NCBI RefSeq assembly: GCF_949987535.1
Contig: NC_080067.1
Coordinates: 76,657,985-76,721,984 of the forward strand
DNA from: Balaenoptera acutorostrata
Lineage: Eukaryota > Chordata > Mammalia > Artiodactyla > Balaenopteridae
Direction: 5' to 3'
DNA length: 64,000 nucleotides
Positions 23,786-36,235 of this stretch are shown piece by piece (position 1 is the stretch's first letter; the number at the start of each line of letters is the position of its first letter). A program made the position numbers and the translations under genes. The notes under the pieces were generated by a model, which was given only the letters and a program-made list of their open reading frames with translations, searched no databases and was not told where the DNA came from.

Positions 23786-24929
23786 TTGAAGAGTGATAAG
23801 TACACTGGAGAAAATAGAGCAGGGGTGGGGGATAGGGAGTGTGGGTGGGATAGGTTGCAACTTCAAATAGGGTGATCAGGGAAGACCTTACTAAAGGGAC
23901 ATCTGAGTAAAGATCTTGGAGGCAAAGAGTTCCCAGCAGAAGACACAGTAAGTGCAAAGGTCCTGAGGCTGGAGAGAGTGAGCAAGGAGATAGAGAGGTA
24001 ATGGAAGGACTGACCGCATAGGGTTCTACGGGCCTTTGGGATGAATGTGGCTGAGGCTCCAAGTGAGATGAGAAGGGAGAGACATGATCTAACCTATTTT
24101 TTGAAAGGATTCCTCTGGAAGCTGTGTGCAGAATAGACCCGAAGGCAGGGAGGGGCATTGTTGGGAAGGGTGGAAGCAGAAAGAACCAGTTAGGAGCCTT
24201 TTGTAATGCTCTAGCCAAGAGATAATGGTAGGTTGGACCGACATGATAGCAATAAAGGTGATGAGAAGGTAGAGCTCACAGGATCTGATGACACCATCAG
24301 TGTGAGGTGCGAGCCTAAAAGAAGAATCAAAGAGAACTTGCCATTGTCCAATGCTGCTGATGGGTCAAGCAAGACGAGGAAGGACCAGGAAATGGTCATT
24401 GGATTTAGCAAAATGAGGACATTAGAGATCCTGTCAAGACAGTTTCGAGAGGGACAGTCTGACTGGAGTGGGTTCAAGGGAGAGCGGGAGAAGAGGATGT
24501 GGAGATGACAAGTACGCACAACTGCTGGAAGAGTTTAGCTGTAAAGAGGAGAGCTCGGAGGCCATTTTTCTGGGGGAGGAAGCAGGGTCAAGAGAAGGTA
24601 TACTTAGACGGGGGAACTGACAGCACGGCTCTACAGGAGAGACCCTGTAGAAAGGGAAAGAAGGGCAGGGCAAGAGAGAGAAGGGAGACACTGGAGCAGC
24701 GTCCCTGAGAATCCAGGCTGGTGTGGGGTGGCTCGGGCAGGTGGAGGGGCTGGCCTCGGCCAGATATAGAAAGTTCATCCATTGTAACAGGACAGAGGCA
24801 AAGACAAGGGCACAGACACAGGCTCGGGGTGGGGCAGGGTTGATGTGGAGACAAGGGGCGTGCAGATTGCTTCTGACTGCTTTTATCTTCTCTACAGTAA
24901 AAGAGAGAAGGAGGTTAGAAAGTGGGTCC

Positions 24930-25065
24930 ATAAGCTCATGAGGGCAGTAACCTGGTCCCTTGTTACCACTGTTCCCCTGGTGCTAGCACAGTGCTGGGCA
25001 CAGACCAGGTCTTCAAAAGGCACTTATTGGAAGATGAATGATTGAATAATTGATTGAATGTTCAG
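24930..25065 (+). repeat. L2 3'-end relic
   Basis: 'ataagctcatgagggcagta', 'tagcacagtgctgggcacag' and a terminal 'gatgaatgattgaataa' follow the sense L2 3' end. Confidence 0.7.
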
Positions 25066-26264
25066 AACAGGCAAATTATCAAAGGACCTGAAACTCGTTA
25101 GTCTTTTCCTAAAGTCTCCAGCCAGATGCCCCATGCCATTCTAACACACTTGTATCCACAGCTGTCAAATCCCAAGGCTGCTTTGGCCACCTGATGTGAC
25201 TTCAGGCAAATCTCTTCCCTGTTCTTTCTTCTCTTGCTGCCAAGCTTAGAAGGGGCAGGGCTTACGCCTCCTTGTGAAATGTAAGTTAAATAAAAAAATT
25301 TTTATGTAATTTGAGGTTAGAGAAGTGTATCACATTTGTATCCATGCCTTGCTCTTCTTCTCTTTCCTAATCACTCTCCTGTTGTCATCGTATTTGTTGC
25401 GGAGCCCACCAAGAGGAACACCTCCGGACCAGTGATACCACCTATAGTTAGAAGGGAAAGTTCAAAAACCACAGCAATGACCCACTGCCTTTTATAGGCA
25501 TCATTAAAATGCAATTGCTTAGTCAAGCCCCAGGGAATATTTTTCTATAAACATTACTAATATTCTATTAACATTACTAATAGTTTAAACTGTTTGTAAT
25601 CTCCTGGTCCAAGACAGAGCTGTGGGGCGGTGGAGGAGGGGGTCCTGCCTGGGACGGGGTAAGACAGGCATCCTGCAGGGTCCTTCGAGTCTGAGGGTCT
25701 GGGTCCGCATCTAAGGACCACACAGCCTGGAGCCCGTGGGCAGGGAGTTCCCTGCCATACTGCACTCAGCCAGAACCACAAACCCACGGCAGTTCCAGGG
25801 CTCCACACAATCTAGCCCAGCGCTCGCCAACACGGAGCCTCTCCTCTTATGCATCCCTGTCAGGTAGTCTCCCGCTTCTGGGTGACCTGTGGGTTTAAAA
25901 GCAAACTGCCAGACAAGCCTTGCCCCAAATGTCTGCAAAGGCCCCTGTGCCTAGCCACCTTGTCTATCCTTACTTTGCATGCCGGATTCCAGCCCAGAGT
26001 GTTAGGGAGGGGCGGCAGGAAGGGGGTGGTGTCAGCCCCATCAACTCTTATAAACATGTGACAGACTGGCCTGGTATCCAGTCCTGGGATCTCACTTCCT
26101 CTCCCTCATTCGGAGCTGCCCATGGAAACATCTGCAGAAGGGTGACAGTCTTCCCAGAAGAGCCCTTCTTTGTCCCCAGGGCACCTGACAGCCTAGGGAC
26201 AAGACCTTTCATTCCTTCCCTGTCAGGCTTGAGAGCAGGCAGGAGTGGGGAGGGGGAGAAATTC
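25066..26264. other. Unique intergenic sequence
   Basis: No exon or repeat confidently recognised. Moderate GC in 25600-26260. Confidence 0.5.
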
Positions 26265-26395
26265 ACGTACTTAGTCAACAAATATTTATTAAGAACCTAC
26301 TATGTGCCGGGCATTGTTGCAGATGCTAAGGGTATGTGAGGAGCAAGACCAACCAGATCTGACTCCTGTGGAGCTTGCATCCTAGTGAGGGGAAG
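26265..26395 (-). repeat. L2 3'-end relic
   Basis: 'caacaaatatttattaagaa', 'ctatgtgccgggcattgttg' and 'gtggagcttgcatcctagtg' are the antisense L2 tail. Confidence 0.85.
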
Positions 26396-27500
26396 GTCAG
26401 GGCTCCGGTGGGGCCATCACATGAGAAAACCAGCTTCCCTTCCAGCCAGGTCCACGCTGGGGGTGGGCTTCCTCCCCGCTCTGCGCAAAGAGCGAGCGGC
26501 CGCTTTGGGTCCTTTCAGACCTCTGTTCCCTGACTGAGGCCCGGATGTCTCCACCCAGGCCTGCACCACCGGATCTGCTGAGGACGTCAGCCGATTCCAT
26601 CTCCTCAGAGAGACTCAGAACCACTCAGCAATCAGGGAGATCAGCACTAGCCACAGTTGATGGCAAAGCCCCGCCCGCTCTGGGGGACCCTGCGGGGTCA
26701 GCTCCCTGCCACCTGCTTCCTGCCTCAGTAGCCGCAGGGGAAATACTACCTCCTGCGGAGGTGGAGCCTGTCACCCAGATAAGCAGGCCTTGTCGGGCTG
26801 CCCACTTCAACAGGAAAACCCACTTTCTAAGAAGCAGTCTCCCTCCTCTCCGAGTCTTCCTGGCAGGTACAAGCAGCTTGAACACCTGCAGAGAGCAGTG
26901 AGCTGGGGTGGATTAAAGCAAACGCTCCTTATTTTTTAAACACCCACCCTCTCTTTAAATCCAGCAAGGCTTCCCAAATAAAACATTTTCAGAGGAAAAA
27001 AAAAAAACCTCAGGTCTACCACTGTTTGCAAACACCGGACAACTTCAGCTTTATCTTCTCCCTGTCCTGGGCGATAAAAAGAGGCTCCCGCCATCCGCTT
27101 CCTTTAAGGAGCTTGTGTAAAACGTCACGCAGCCGTGCATGCTCGTTTGAGGCTAAGCACAGCGACATCCCATTTGCGGGGCCCTACTCCCTGTGCTGGT
27201 GAGGGAGGTACAGGTTCAAGGGTGGGTCTCCCCCACCCCCGGGGTGGGCTGTCGCCTCAGCCAACTTCTAATCAGCAAGCTCCACAGGACGGACTTGCCA
27301 AAATCACTATGAGGAAACTCTTCTCCTTTTTTAAGTCTCAGAGTGTAAAAATTAAGTCTTTGTGTGTAACTGTGGAGGGAGCTTTTCCAGGCCAGACACA
27401 AGATGCTCCGTGGTATCATGAAATTTCTGAAGCTTAAAAAAAAATCATCAAAATACGGAGACATTTGCATGAGATGATTCTTCCAATGCAAAATTAGTTT
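26396..27500. other. Unique intergenic sequence
   Basis: No gene recognised. GC-rich with scattered CpG to about 26900. A consensus GATA word 'cagataag' is at 26777-26784. Confidence 0.5.
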
Positions 27501-27614
27501 CTAGATCAATGATTTTCAAATAGGGGAGGGGAGGAGGGAGAGATCATAATCTCTTTAGGGACTTTTTCAAACTACATGTGTCACCCTCAAGCCCAGTTCC
27601 AGAGATTAGGGCAC

Positions 27615-27880
27615 ACGCCCCAGGGGAGCCTCCCTGACCAAGAATCACTGTCACGGTGAGTTATCGTTACTCACTGGCCCTCACACAGGAGCGGCCTCAG
27701 AATCACCTGGACGGCTTGATAAGCCCAAACCACTGGGCCCACCCCAGAGTTTCTGATTCAGTAACTCCGAAGGGGGAGTCAAGAATGTGCATTTCTAACA
27801 AGTTCAGAGGTGATGCTGCGGCTGCCGGCCTGGGGCTGCGCTCAACACTCTCCACGTGTTTCAAGGGAGACAATGGTTAA
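27615..27880 (+). mobile_element. MER5-like hAT relic
   Basis: The internal sequence 'cctcagaatcacctggacgg', 'cagagtttctgattcagtaa', 'catttctaacaagttcagag' and 'ggtgatgctgcggctgc' is characteristic of the MER5 family of non-autonomous hAT-Charlie elements. Terminal repeats are eroded. The segment 27505-27614 may be a second hAT fragment. Confidence 0.75.
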
Positions 27881-28479
27881 GAACAACTGGTTTCGAAAAG
27901 AAACCACGTGCTGTTTATTGCAAAGGAACAAGCTCAAACTTCCCTGCTGCTTTTCTTGATGCCGACTGTGACTACACACTAAAATACCAAGACTCCACCT
28001 CCACCAGCGCCGGTGGCTCCCCCCATCTCAGCCGGGCCAAAATAAGGCCAGGAGTCCCCAGCTGCTCTTTTAGCCGGAGCATGGATGCAAGGAGAATAGG
28101 CATGGGCCCCATCCCCCATGTGGGCCCCACGGAAGCTTGGCCTGCTGGGGATGGAGCCCCAGGCCGCAGAGGCACCTGGAGAGAGCAGAGCGCAAGGGGC
28201 CCACCCCAAGCTGGCCAGGCGGTAGTGATGGCCCTGTTCTCAGAATTCAGAAGGGACTTCATGGCAACCAAACATGCAGCTTGTAAACCAAAGTCATGCC
28301 ATCACCCCAAGTGTCAGTAATGGTCACGATCATGATACAGGAAGGAAACTGGCCTGTGATTCCCGAGAAGGAAAGCCAGTCTGAGTAAAGAAGAATTTTA
28401 GAATTTACTTTTATTTCCTATTATGTTCTCATCACACGTGAGATCACATGTCTCATAACTATATGTGGGGGTGGGGATT

Positions 28480-28575
28480 TCTCCAGGGCAGTGAGTCTGT
28501 CTGTCATCACTTCCAGGGCCTAGCACAGTGCCGGGAACACGCTAGGTCCTCAGTTAAGGCTATGTGAGTAAATAC
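28480..28575 (+). repeat. L2 3'-end relic
   Basis: 'gcctagcacagtgccgggaa' and 'acgctaggtcctcagttaa' follow the sense L2 tail. Confidence 0.65.
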
Positions 28576-31105
28576 GCTAAATTTTCTAAAGCCGATGCCT
28601 CCCAAAGTGGGGAAAATACCATCAAAGGGCAGGGCTGTAGGGGCCCAGGAATCATGCTCAGCTCAGAGGAGCTCGATTCAGTGTAACAAGGAACCCTGCA
28701 GCCATGGAGCAAAGACTCCTTCCCCTGATTCTGCTGCCTTGCCTGGCTCTGCTCCTGAATATTTACTTGGGGTAATTAAGGCTGTCACCCATAAGCTGTC
28801 CCCCCCCATCCCCACCCCGAGCCTTCAGAAACTGTCCTCTTGTTCTTCCAAAGAGTTAATGATCTTCAAACCTTGAAAGAAACCCTATATCTTGGCTGTT
28901 TATCAAAATCAACTACTGACAGAGGAGCTGACTGCAGGCTTCGGAGGAGGCTTCTCTAGGGTGGGGTGTACGCTGAGGGGTGGGAGGGCAGTAGGATGGG
29001 GGAAGGGCTTGTATTCACACACCTACGTGCACATGGGCACCAACGCCAAACTTAGGCATTAGCTGATTTAACCAGATAACTCATTTTCTGCTCACTTCTT
29101 GGGGGTGGGGGGAAGGGGGTTGGCCATGTGAGGAGTTAATGATTCCCCTGAGATCTATTCTGACCTATACCATTGTTATCTTGCCTCTCTTCTTTTTTTT
29201 GCCCCAGATCCAACCCAGTGCCCTTAAGTAGGGAATGCATAATGATCTTATGAGTCCTCTTAGTTTCCTATACTCTACTGTACCCTCAAGGTCGCCTTCC
29301 ACATCCCAGACGTCACCCTAAATGCTGGTTAAGGCCATAAGAGAAAATATCCCTGTGAAAACTACTTCTGCATTTAGCATAAAACTGTTGTCAACACACT
29401 GGCCCACTGTCTCACTCTACAGGAGTCCCTCAAAAATTTCTTTTAGAACCCCAAAATGAGAAATTTTATCTCCCCTAAGGAACGAATATACCTACTTCTC
29501 CCCTTCTTTTCTTGGCCACTAGGACCCTCAGAGTTAAATTTAGTAAGAGTTTTAGGGTTTATATGTTTACTTCCCTCCTCCTTCTTGTGGCCCTGAAAGT
29601 AGGATGATGATTTTTATCATCTTATTGAATGTATGTTCCTTGTTGTAAGCACTCAAATTTTTAATTTTTGGCAAACACAAGGTATCAATGATCTTAGTGT
29701 CAAACAGGGATAAACATAAGTTCCAGCTGCATAAACAATAATGATTTCCCATTAGCAAAACCTCCTGAAAACGGTTAAGGGGTCATAGTGGGGCACAAGT
29801 TGATGATGCAACAAATAGCCCTGTGCAAGGGGGGCAGCTGGGCCTCACAGATTGGGTACCTGGGTGTATGTCTGAACTGTGAGGGCACTGCCTTCTCCAG
29901 GACGCTACTGTATTTCAGTCCTCCATGAAGCTTGGTGTTTCTGTCTCACGTCGGCCCCTGGAGAAGATAATGGTCTTACTAAGGCTTGTAGGAAAAGCGT
30001 GTGCAATACTTAACTACAGTCTTTCTGCGTGGGAGCGCTCGTCTAATAAACATCCATTAGACACCTGCTGTTTTCAGAATCCTGCCCCAGCTCCTGGGAA
30101 AGGGAGCATCCGGAGGAAAAAGAACAGAGCACAAGCCATTTCCCTCAGTGGTCACCAGTGTCCATAGAAGCCTTTGGAAGCAAGTTCCCCAGCAGCACAA
30201 TGGATTTGGATTGGGAGGAAAGAGCACTTCCTGCTGACCAGGCTGATCAGCCCCTGTATGGGTGTCCAAGCAGGCTTCAGAGTCTCCTGTTCTCTGAGGC
30301 TTTTAGCAAATTTTCCTCCGAATGGACTATTGTAAGTGGGGCCGGGTCTGCACCCTCAGGCCTCCTGCTCTGCAAAGCCCACATCACACCAAGGCCCAGC
30401 CTCAAAAGCACTTTGAGAGCCCCCCAGAAGCTGGCGTGAAGCATCGCTCCACTGTATGGTCCTAATTCCCCCTTCTAATCCTCCACAGCCTTCGTTCCTG
30501 GAGCTGCCGTGTTGGGGGTTCTGGCACCAGTGGCCGCGTGAGCCGTGCTGGCCACTTGCCCTAACTTTTTTAAATATAAATTTTAAAATGTGACTTTGAG
30601 ATGAAAGCAAGAATGCCAAAAGGAGGCTGATGCTTTCTTGTGTTCAATTACAGCCCTGGGGAGTACCCCACACAAGGAACTGCTCAGAGCTCCAGCCAAG
30701 ATGAAATCTGCTTTTCCAATAAGCACTTCAAACAGTGGAGGATGTTTCTGGCTGGATTCAGCAACTGGGAAGCCAACAGTTAATAGGGCTGGGCACTGAG
30801 GCAGGGCTCCCAGCCACCAGGGGAAATCTGAAGCTGCCTTTCATGCGGCTTCCACTGCAACTAAAGTTACAAGGCACTTGTCTGGCTCCCCCAGACAAGC
30901 AGCACAAACTCCACCTTTGGACCTCATTAAACAAATCTTCCCAGATGAAAGATTTCACTATCCCAGTTCATTACCCATACAATTTTTCTTCATTGTTTTT
31001 TTCAGGCCTAATTCCTTTACAATAAGTTCTAGCATGGAATTTTGTTGATCTGAATATGGGCCAAACCAGAAATGTTGATAATAATGAAATGAGGATACTA
31101 ATGGT
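28576..31105. other. Unique intergenic sequence
   Basis: No gene recognised. A G-rich stretch with several G-runs is at 29098-29121. Remaining open frames are short and unremarkable. Confidence 0.5.
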
Positions 31106-31107
31106 TG

Positions 31108-31305
31108 TGGTGATAGTGGATGGATGGGTGAATGCATGGATGGATGGATGGATGGATGGCGTGGATGGGATGAGTGGGTGGATGGATGGATAGACAGGAT
31201 GGATGGATGGGATGGAGGAACGGGTGGATGGATAGGATTGATGGATGGATAGATAGAATGGGTGAATGGATGGGATGGGTAGGTGGATGGATGGATACAC
31301 AAGTT
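31108..31305 (+). repeat. (TGGA)n tetranucleotide tract, interrupted
   Basis: About 200 bases of imperfect TGGA repeats with purer runs at 31135-31158 and 31175-31190, broken by GGGT and ATAGA variants. The overlapping minus frame (30958-31365), rich in Pro, Ser, His and Ile, is an artefact of the repeat. Confidence 0.9.
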
Positions 31306-31849
31306 GGCTGGTGGTAGAGGTGGAGGCAGCATTGAAATAAGTAGGGGAAGTTTTAGCAGCTCCATTTCATAAACCTGGAAGTCGAAGCAAATGACTTGGC
31401 CAAGCTCACCACAGCTGAGGGTGATCTAGAGCCCAAGTTTTCTGAGCCATGCTCTTCTCATGACACCCGCCTGTTGCTCCAATAACCTGGGCTGCACCTT
31501 GACTGGACAACATGAGCATCCTGCCCTGCACTGACAGATCCTTCCAGGCCCAGTCCTGGTCATGAGTGCATTTTGCCTATTTCAGTTACTAAGTATAAGC
31601 CAGTTATCAAGTTGCAAAGGGAATCGTCATCAGGACCCTGGATTCCAACTTCATTCTTGAACACCTAAAGTCACACCTAGATTTGGGCAAATATTTCCTG
31701 ACCGCTTAAGTAAAAGTCTTTTGCATGGAGAAGAAGCACCAGGGTGCACACAGAGATTTCCAAATTTACCTATGTATAAAAGACTTGTTAAAATACATAT
31801 TCCCAGAAGCTCTGAATGAGCAGGTATGAAGTGGGCACAGGAAGTGCAG

Positions 31850-32040
31850 GGTCAATAGCGAAACATTTATCTCTTTGAAGTCTTGGTTCAAATGTCACTT
31901 TCTTGGTAATGCCTGTCCTGACCATTATATTCAAAATGATAACCCACATACCACCTCCCCATTTCTCACCTCCTATCCCGGCTCTCCTTTTTGTCACAGC
32001 ATTATCACCTTCTATTATACCATTATACTTTCTATTATAC
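31850..32040 (+). repeat. L2 relic
   Basis: 'gttcaaatgtcactttcttg', 'gcctgtcctgacca' and 'cacagcattatcacc' follow the sense L2 region before the 3' end. Confidence 0.65.
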
Positions 32041-32046
32041 CATTGC

Positions 32047-32412
32047 TACAGACTGAATGTTTGTGTCCTCTCACCCTCAGATTCATACCTTGAAGCCCTA
32101 ACCCCTTGTGTGATAGAAGTCAGAGGCAGGGCCTTTGCGAGGTAATTAGGTTTAAATGAGGTCATGAGGGTGGAACCCTCACGATGAGCTTAGTGCCCTT
32201 ATAAGAAGAGGAAGAGACCAGCACTCTCTCTGCACCTGTAAGGACACAGCAAGAAGGTAGCCATCTGCAAACCATGAAGAGGGCCCTCACCAGACACCAA
32301 ATGTGCTGGCACTTTGCTCTTGGACTTCTCAGCCTCCATAACAGTGGGAAATAAATGTTTGTTTAAGCCACCCAGACTGTGATATTTTGTTACAGTCAAG
32401 CTGACTTAGACA
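32047..32412 (+). repeat. Solo LTR of the MLT1/MaLR type
   Basis: Conserved phrases in order: 'ctacagactgaatgtttgtg', 'ttgaagccctaacccc', 'ggtaattaggtttaaatg', 'gaggtcatgagggtgg', 'agtgcccttataagaagag', 'tctcagcctccataacag', polyadenylation word 'aataaa' (32350-32355) and 'taagccacccagactgtg'. No internal retroviral sequence adjoins it. Confidence 0.85.
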
Positions 32413-32609
32413 ACTATATAATTGACTTGGTTCTTATAGGTGTCTTGGTCTCCCCAATCATGGAAGCTCTGTGAAGCTTCCTGGTGGCTCCCATGAGCCT
32501 GGAACAGCCTGGGTTGGTAACACCTGTGTAAAAGGATGGACTGAATGAGGAAGTGGTTCTAATGTAGGCGGCCCAGGGTACACTCGAGAAACCCTGGTGG
32601 AAGAAGAGC

Positions 32610-32745
32610 ATGAGCGTTGGTACTAGCCAGACGAGAGTTTGGATCCCAACTCTATTCACTTCTGTGTGACTTCAGGCACTTTAGGCCCCCTGAGCATCAG
32701 CTTTCTCATCTGTGAACTGGAGGCAGTACCTCCATCCTAGGGCTG
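32610..32745 (+). repeat. MIR relic
   Basis: 'gtgtgacttcaggcacttta' followed by 'tttctcatctgtgaactgg' is the MIR core and 3' part in sense. Confidence 0.75.
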
Positions 32746-34190
32746 CCACACAAGGACCCAGTACAGACCCTGCACACAGTACTGCTCCTCCAGCTAAATT
32801 CTTTCCTCCTTCCTCATCTTCTGGGTGGAATTTTGCATTCAGTGGCCTCTGAGCGGAAAATATGCCTGAAGCCTCCCAGGTAGGGGAGAAGAGCATTCGG
32901 CTTCTCATCCTGTGGAGAGAGGCACGGAGGAGGAGTAAATGGAGGCCAACCGTCAGGGGGAGTGGGTAACTCATCCCTGCCGGCTCCCTCTGCAGCTCAG
33001 AGGACACGCGTTCACCTCCCTCCGTCCCCGCCATCCCTTCCCACCAGCAGGAATGAGCAAGCGCTTTCTGAGTAAACAGACCATAAATCACTAGCTGGGA
33101 TCACACCGCGCCCCCCCACCCCCAAAAGCAGCAACATTCAAGACCTCAGGCAGAGAGAGCGCGTGCTTGGAGGCTGCGAAGTGGAAATAAGCATTCCTCG
33201 CAAAACGGCCCAGCCAGTTTCCCTGGGGCCCTTGGAGTAAGTCCCACGGACCCTGCCAGCTCCACCTGGAGGGACTTAAACTAGAGCATGGGAGCTTTGA
33301 GCGAGGTGGGAAGAGGATTTCCTGATGGTGATCCTGGAATAGGTGAACGAGGTTATAGAATTTTTTGCTCTGGGTTTTATGAAGCTGATAGGAATTGGAG
33401 GCAGAGACACAGAAAACAGGAAACGTCTACACACACACACACACACACACATTACACACACATTACACAACCCAAAGAGAGAGAAAGCAGAGCCTCTGTC
33501 CACACGGAAAACTGGACAGTGGCGGGGACACACCACTCAGAGTCCAGAGCCTGCGTCCTAGCTCCACTCTGCTGCTGATTACCCGGTGACCTTGGGCCCG
33601 TCCCTCTCCTCCCCACCCGCCCCTCGTTCCTTACCCACAAGACAAGAGCATGAATCTCCTTGGTCCTCCTCCAGCTGCTATTTCATGAGTCCCTGACTTC
33701 CCGCTGGGCTCTGGGCAGATGCGCTGCTGAGGCAGTAGGGAAACTGGCCCAAACTCTGGCAGCAGGGAAACTGGCTGCCCCAGGCCCTTTTGAGATCCAA
33801 TTCAAGGCTCAGACCTTTATTTTCAGAGGCTATGCTGGAAGGTGCAGGAGCCATACTGACCTCCCACACCTCTTCCCTGGCTTTCTGTCCCCGGTGGTGC
33901 CTGGCAGGTGAAATCCCCTCTGAGCCCTGGGGCAGTTGTCTCCAGCCAGAGCCCCAGCTGGGTCTGCTGCCCCAGGGTCAGGCTGAGCCCTGGAAGGACC
34001 TCTGCCTCTGGCAAGGGGTCGATCATCGGGATTCAAGGAGAGATTAGTATTCCTCAGATTAAACCAAACCGGCTCCCTCTGGCACCCAGCGGTCAGTCCT
34101 TCAACACTTCCTGATAGTGTTCAACCCGGCACCTAGTAGGAGCTCTGAGGGGCCCTGCCAGGGGCTTCTGAGGAATTAGCTTGTGAAGGG
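32746..34190. other. Unique intergenic sequence with a CA microsatellite
   Basis: No gene recognised. A (CA)n run lies at 33429-33471 with two 'acacacatta' interruptions. Moderately GC-rich flanks give spurious frames on both strands. Confidence 0.55.
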
Positions 34191-34275
34191 ATCCGCTGCA
34201 GACCAGCTGTGTGACCCTGAGCAAGTCCTTTCCCGCTCTGGGCCTCGGTTTCCCCATCTGACTTGGCCTGGCTCC
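34190..34275 (+). repeat. MIR relic
   Basis: 'ccagctgtgtgaccctgagc' then 'aagtcctttcccgctctggg' and 'tttccccatctgac' match the MIR core. Confidence 0.8.
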
Positions 34276-34929
34276 GTGCTACCTGCCCAGTGCTGCCGGT
34301 CTGTGTCCCTCTCCAACACCCCAGCAGCCTCTCCCCGTTCTGGGGCTGCAGGGAATGCCCACCTCACTGCTCTGTCATGGTTGGGAGCGGGCAGGGGTGT
34401 CAAATGGAAGGAACCAGGAATAGGCACTTGAGGTCAAGGTTCGAGCAGGAATCAAGCCTGCCTCCTGCTTCCCAGAATTCCCTCTCCTCCTCTTAGAATT
34501 ATGAGCTGTTGAAACCCAGAGGGTCATCAGGCATCATCCAGACCAGAGGCATTCAAGCTGCTTTTACCCACAAAGCCTTTCTCCAGATGAAATCTCACAC
34601 AGAGGCCCAGAAGATCAAACACGGGGGAGGGGAGCAAGAGCAGGGGTGAAATGGAGCATTCATAATAAAGACAACTGTAATGGAGCATTTATGATAAAGG
34701 CAGTTCTGGCATCCTCACTGGGAAAAGCAACTCCAGGGATGTCCTCAGCCAGCAGGGGAAGCTAGACAGGAGAGCATTACTGTACCTGAGTGCACTCTCT
34801 CCTCCAGAATAAACTCCCACCCCTGCTTAAAGGAAAGAATTTTTTTTTTGAAACTAAAGTTTCATCAACAAGCAGGACTCACCTTACTCCTCCCCACCAA
34901 CGCAAACAACGTTCCTTACAAAGAGCACT

Positions 34930-35040
34930 GCCTTATCTGTCATATTAAACCAAGGCAATCTCTGGCCTCATCTCTTCCACTCCTGCTATGAGAACATATC
35001 AGCTTGAAATATCTGATCCACACACGTCAGATAAGAGAGA
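34930..35040. promoter_or_regulatory. GATA-motif cluster
   Basis: Two copies of the exact eight-base word CAGATAAG lie in opposite orientation at 34932-34939 (as CTTATCTG) and 35028-35035, with a weaker ATATCTG at 35009-35015 between them. This spacing and the position about 100 bp left of a CpG island resemble a GATA-dependent enhancer or promoter-proximal element. It is inferred from motifs only. Confidence 0.35.
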
Positions 35041-35119
35041 AGAGGAGCAGGCAGCAGGGCAGGAGCAGAGGAGAGCCAGGGAGAAGAGAAACTCAGAAGG
35101 AGAAAGAAAGCTAAGACTT

Positions 35120-35710
35120 GGTTCCTGCAGCTGACGTGGCAGATCCGAGGATCTGGCCTGGGGGACCCGGGTCCGGGGAATTTCCTGGGACCCTCAGGGT
35201 CCTGACAAGGCAGGGGAGGGGCAGGGAGCTGCCGGGGAAGATGGGAAAGGACATTGGTGCCCCAGCAGGGTGGAATCCGGGAGGGGCTTCCTCGTCATCC
35301 GAGGAGCGTGAACAACGGCTCGGTACCCAGGGTGAGCCTGGCGTCCTGCCTGGAGGAGGGGGGCAGCAGGGCTGGCCGGGTGAAGCAATTTGTACGCAGC
35401 GGCTGCAACGGCCGCCTCTCCCCAGCACGGAACACAGCACTGACGTCAAGCGCGGTGGGGCCGCGGCCAGCACTAACTAGGTACAGATGCACGGGGGCTG
35501 GCCGCCTCGGCCAGGAGCCGCTCCCGCAGGCGCCCCCGCTCCTCCCCCCGCCCCGGAGCCGCTCCAGCCGCGGACTGGCAGGAGTCTGAGCCGCCCTGCG
35601 GCCGGCCTCCCAGGCGCCGCAACAGCGCACCCTAGTGGCCATAGCGCGGAGAGCGCGTCCAGGAGCCCCGCAGGCCTAGGTGTGGGGCCTGACATCTTGG
35701 ATACATTCTC
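35120..35710. promoter_or_regulatory. CpG island with CRE
   Basis: CpG density is high from about 35380 to 35670 and moderately raised from 35120. A perfect palindromic cAMP-response element TGACGTCA is at 35441-35448, and GC-box-like sequence ('ccccgccccgg') is at 35546-35556. No canonical TATA is evident. The frames overlapping it on both strands look like composition artefacts. It may be the promoter of an unannotated non-coding RNA; human has lncRNAs in the HES1-CPN2 interval, but I cannot match one. Confidence 0.65.
35623..35641 (-). promoter_or_regulatory. CTCF-like binding motif
   Basis: On the minus strand it reads TGGCCACTAGGGTGCGCTG. Compared with the well-known 19-base CTCF consensus (TGGCCACCAGGGGGCGCTA) it differs at three positions, two of them tolerated. 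It sits inside the CpG island 180 bp from the CRE. Confidence 0.6.
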
Positions 35711-36235
35711 TCATCGGGATCACATCACAATCATTTGCGGCGCTTTAAAAAATCCGTGCCCAGGAGGTACCCCATCTTAATTAAATTAGAGCCCCTGGGA
35801 GTGGGACCCGGGCGCCAGTATTTTTTAAAACTCTCGAGGTGTTTCCTATGTACAGCCAAGTACAGAACCGGTTCCCTTAAAACAGTGGTTCTACTGCTTT
35901 GACCGTGCATCAAAATCACCTAGAAGGCTTTAAAACACGGATTGCCGGGCGCCACCCCAGCGTTTCTGCCCCAATAGGTCTGACTTCGTAGCTCTAGCAA
36001 GTTCCCAGGTGATGGTGATGCTCCCGTTCCCAGGACCCACCTTGAGAACCAGGGCTAAACAGCCATGACTCAATGGGTGGACCAGCAACAGCACTGATAG
36101 CACCTGGGAACTTGCTAGAAATGAAGATTTGAGGCGCCACCTCGGATCCAGTGAATCAGAATCTACAGTTTACCTAGATGTAGGCGATTCGTTTGACATT
36201 AGGGTAAAGCGATGCTCTAAACGCCATTTGGTCAG
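35690..36235. mobile_element. Three adjacent MER5-like hAT relics
   Basis: 35690-35876: '+' copy with 'gcccctgggagtgggacccg' and 'cagtattttttaaa'. 35877-36055: '+' copy from 'acagtggttctactgc' through 'caaaatcacctagaaggctt' and 'gcaagttcccaggtgatgg' to 'ccttgagaaccagggc'. 36056-36235: a minus-strand copy ('cacctgggaacttgctagaa', 'gtgaatcagaatctacag'). The names follow remembered MER5 consensus; exact subfamilies were not assigned. Confidence 0.7.

Larger units (their letters stand above)
22709..24850 (-). repeat. Long antisense L2 element, interrupted by a SINE and an L1 end
   Basis: The 3' end is at 22709-22920 ('tcactgagcatttaccaccc', 'acacagcagtggacagacaa'). After two insertions it continues at 23790 with 'gtgataagtacactggag', 'aagtgcaaaggtcctgaggc' and 'gacatgatctaac', and runs to 24850 with 'caatgctgctgatgggtcaa' and 'gagtgggttcaagggagag'. 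The order matches reverse-complemented L2 ORF2 and 3' UTR. The minus frame at 24434-24931 (165 codons) is a decayed piece of the L2 coding region. About 1.3 kb of L2 is retained. Confidence 0.8.

Noticed and set aside
24434..24931. 165-codon minus frame as a gene
   Set aside because: It overlies an antisense L2 and reads decayed L2 sequence.
30958..31365. Pro/Ser/His-rich minus frames
   Set aside because: Translation of the TGGA tetranucleotide repeat in two frames.
32047..32412. Possible endogenous retrovirus
   Set aside because: Only a solo MLT1-type LTR; no gag, pol or env-like sequence adjoins it, nor the LTRs at 40075 and 49289.
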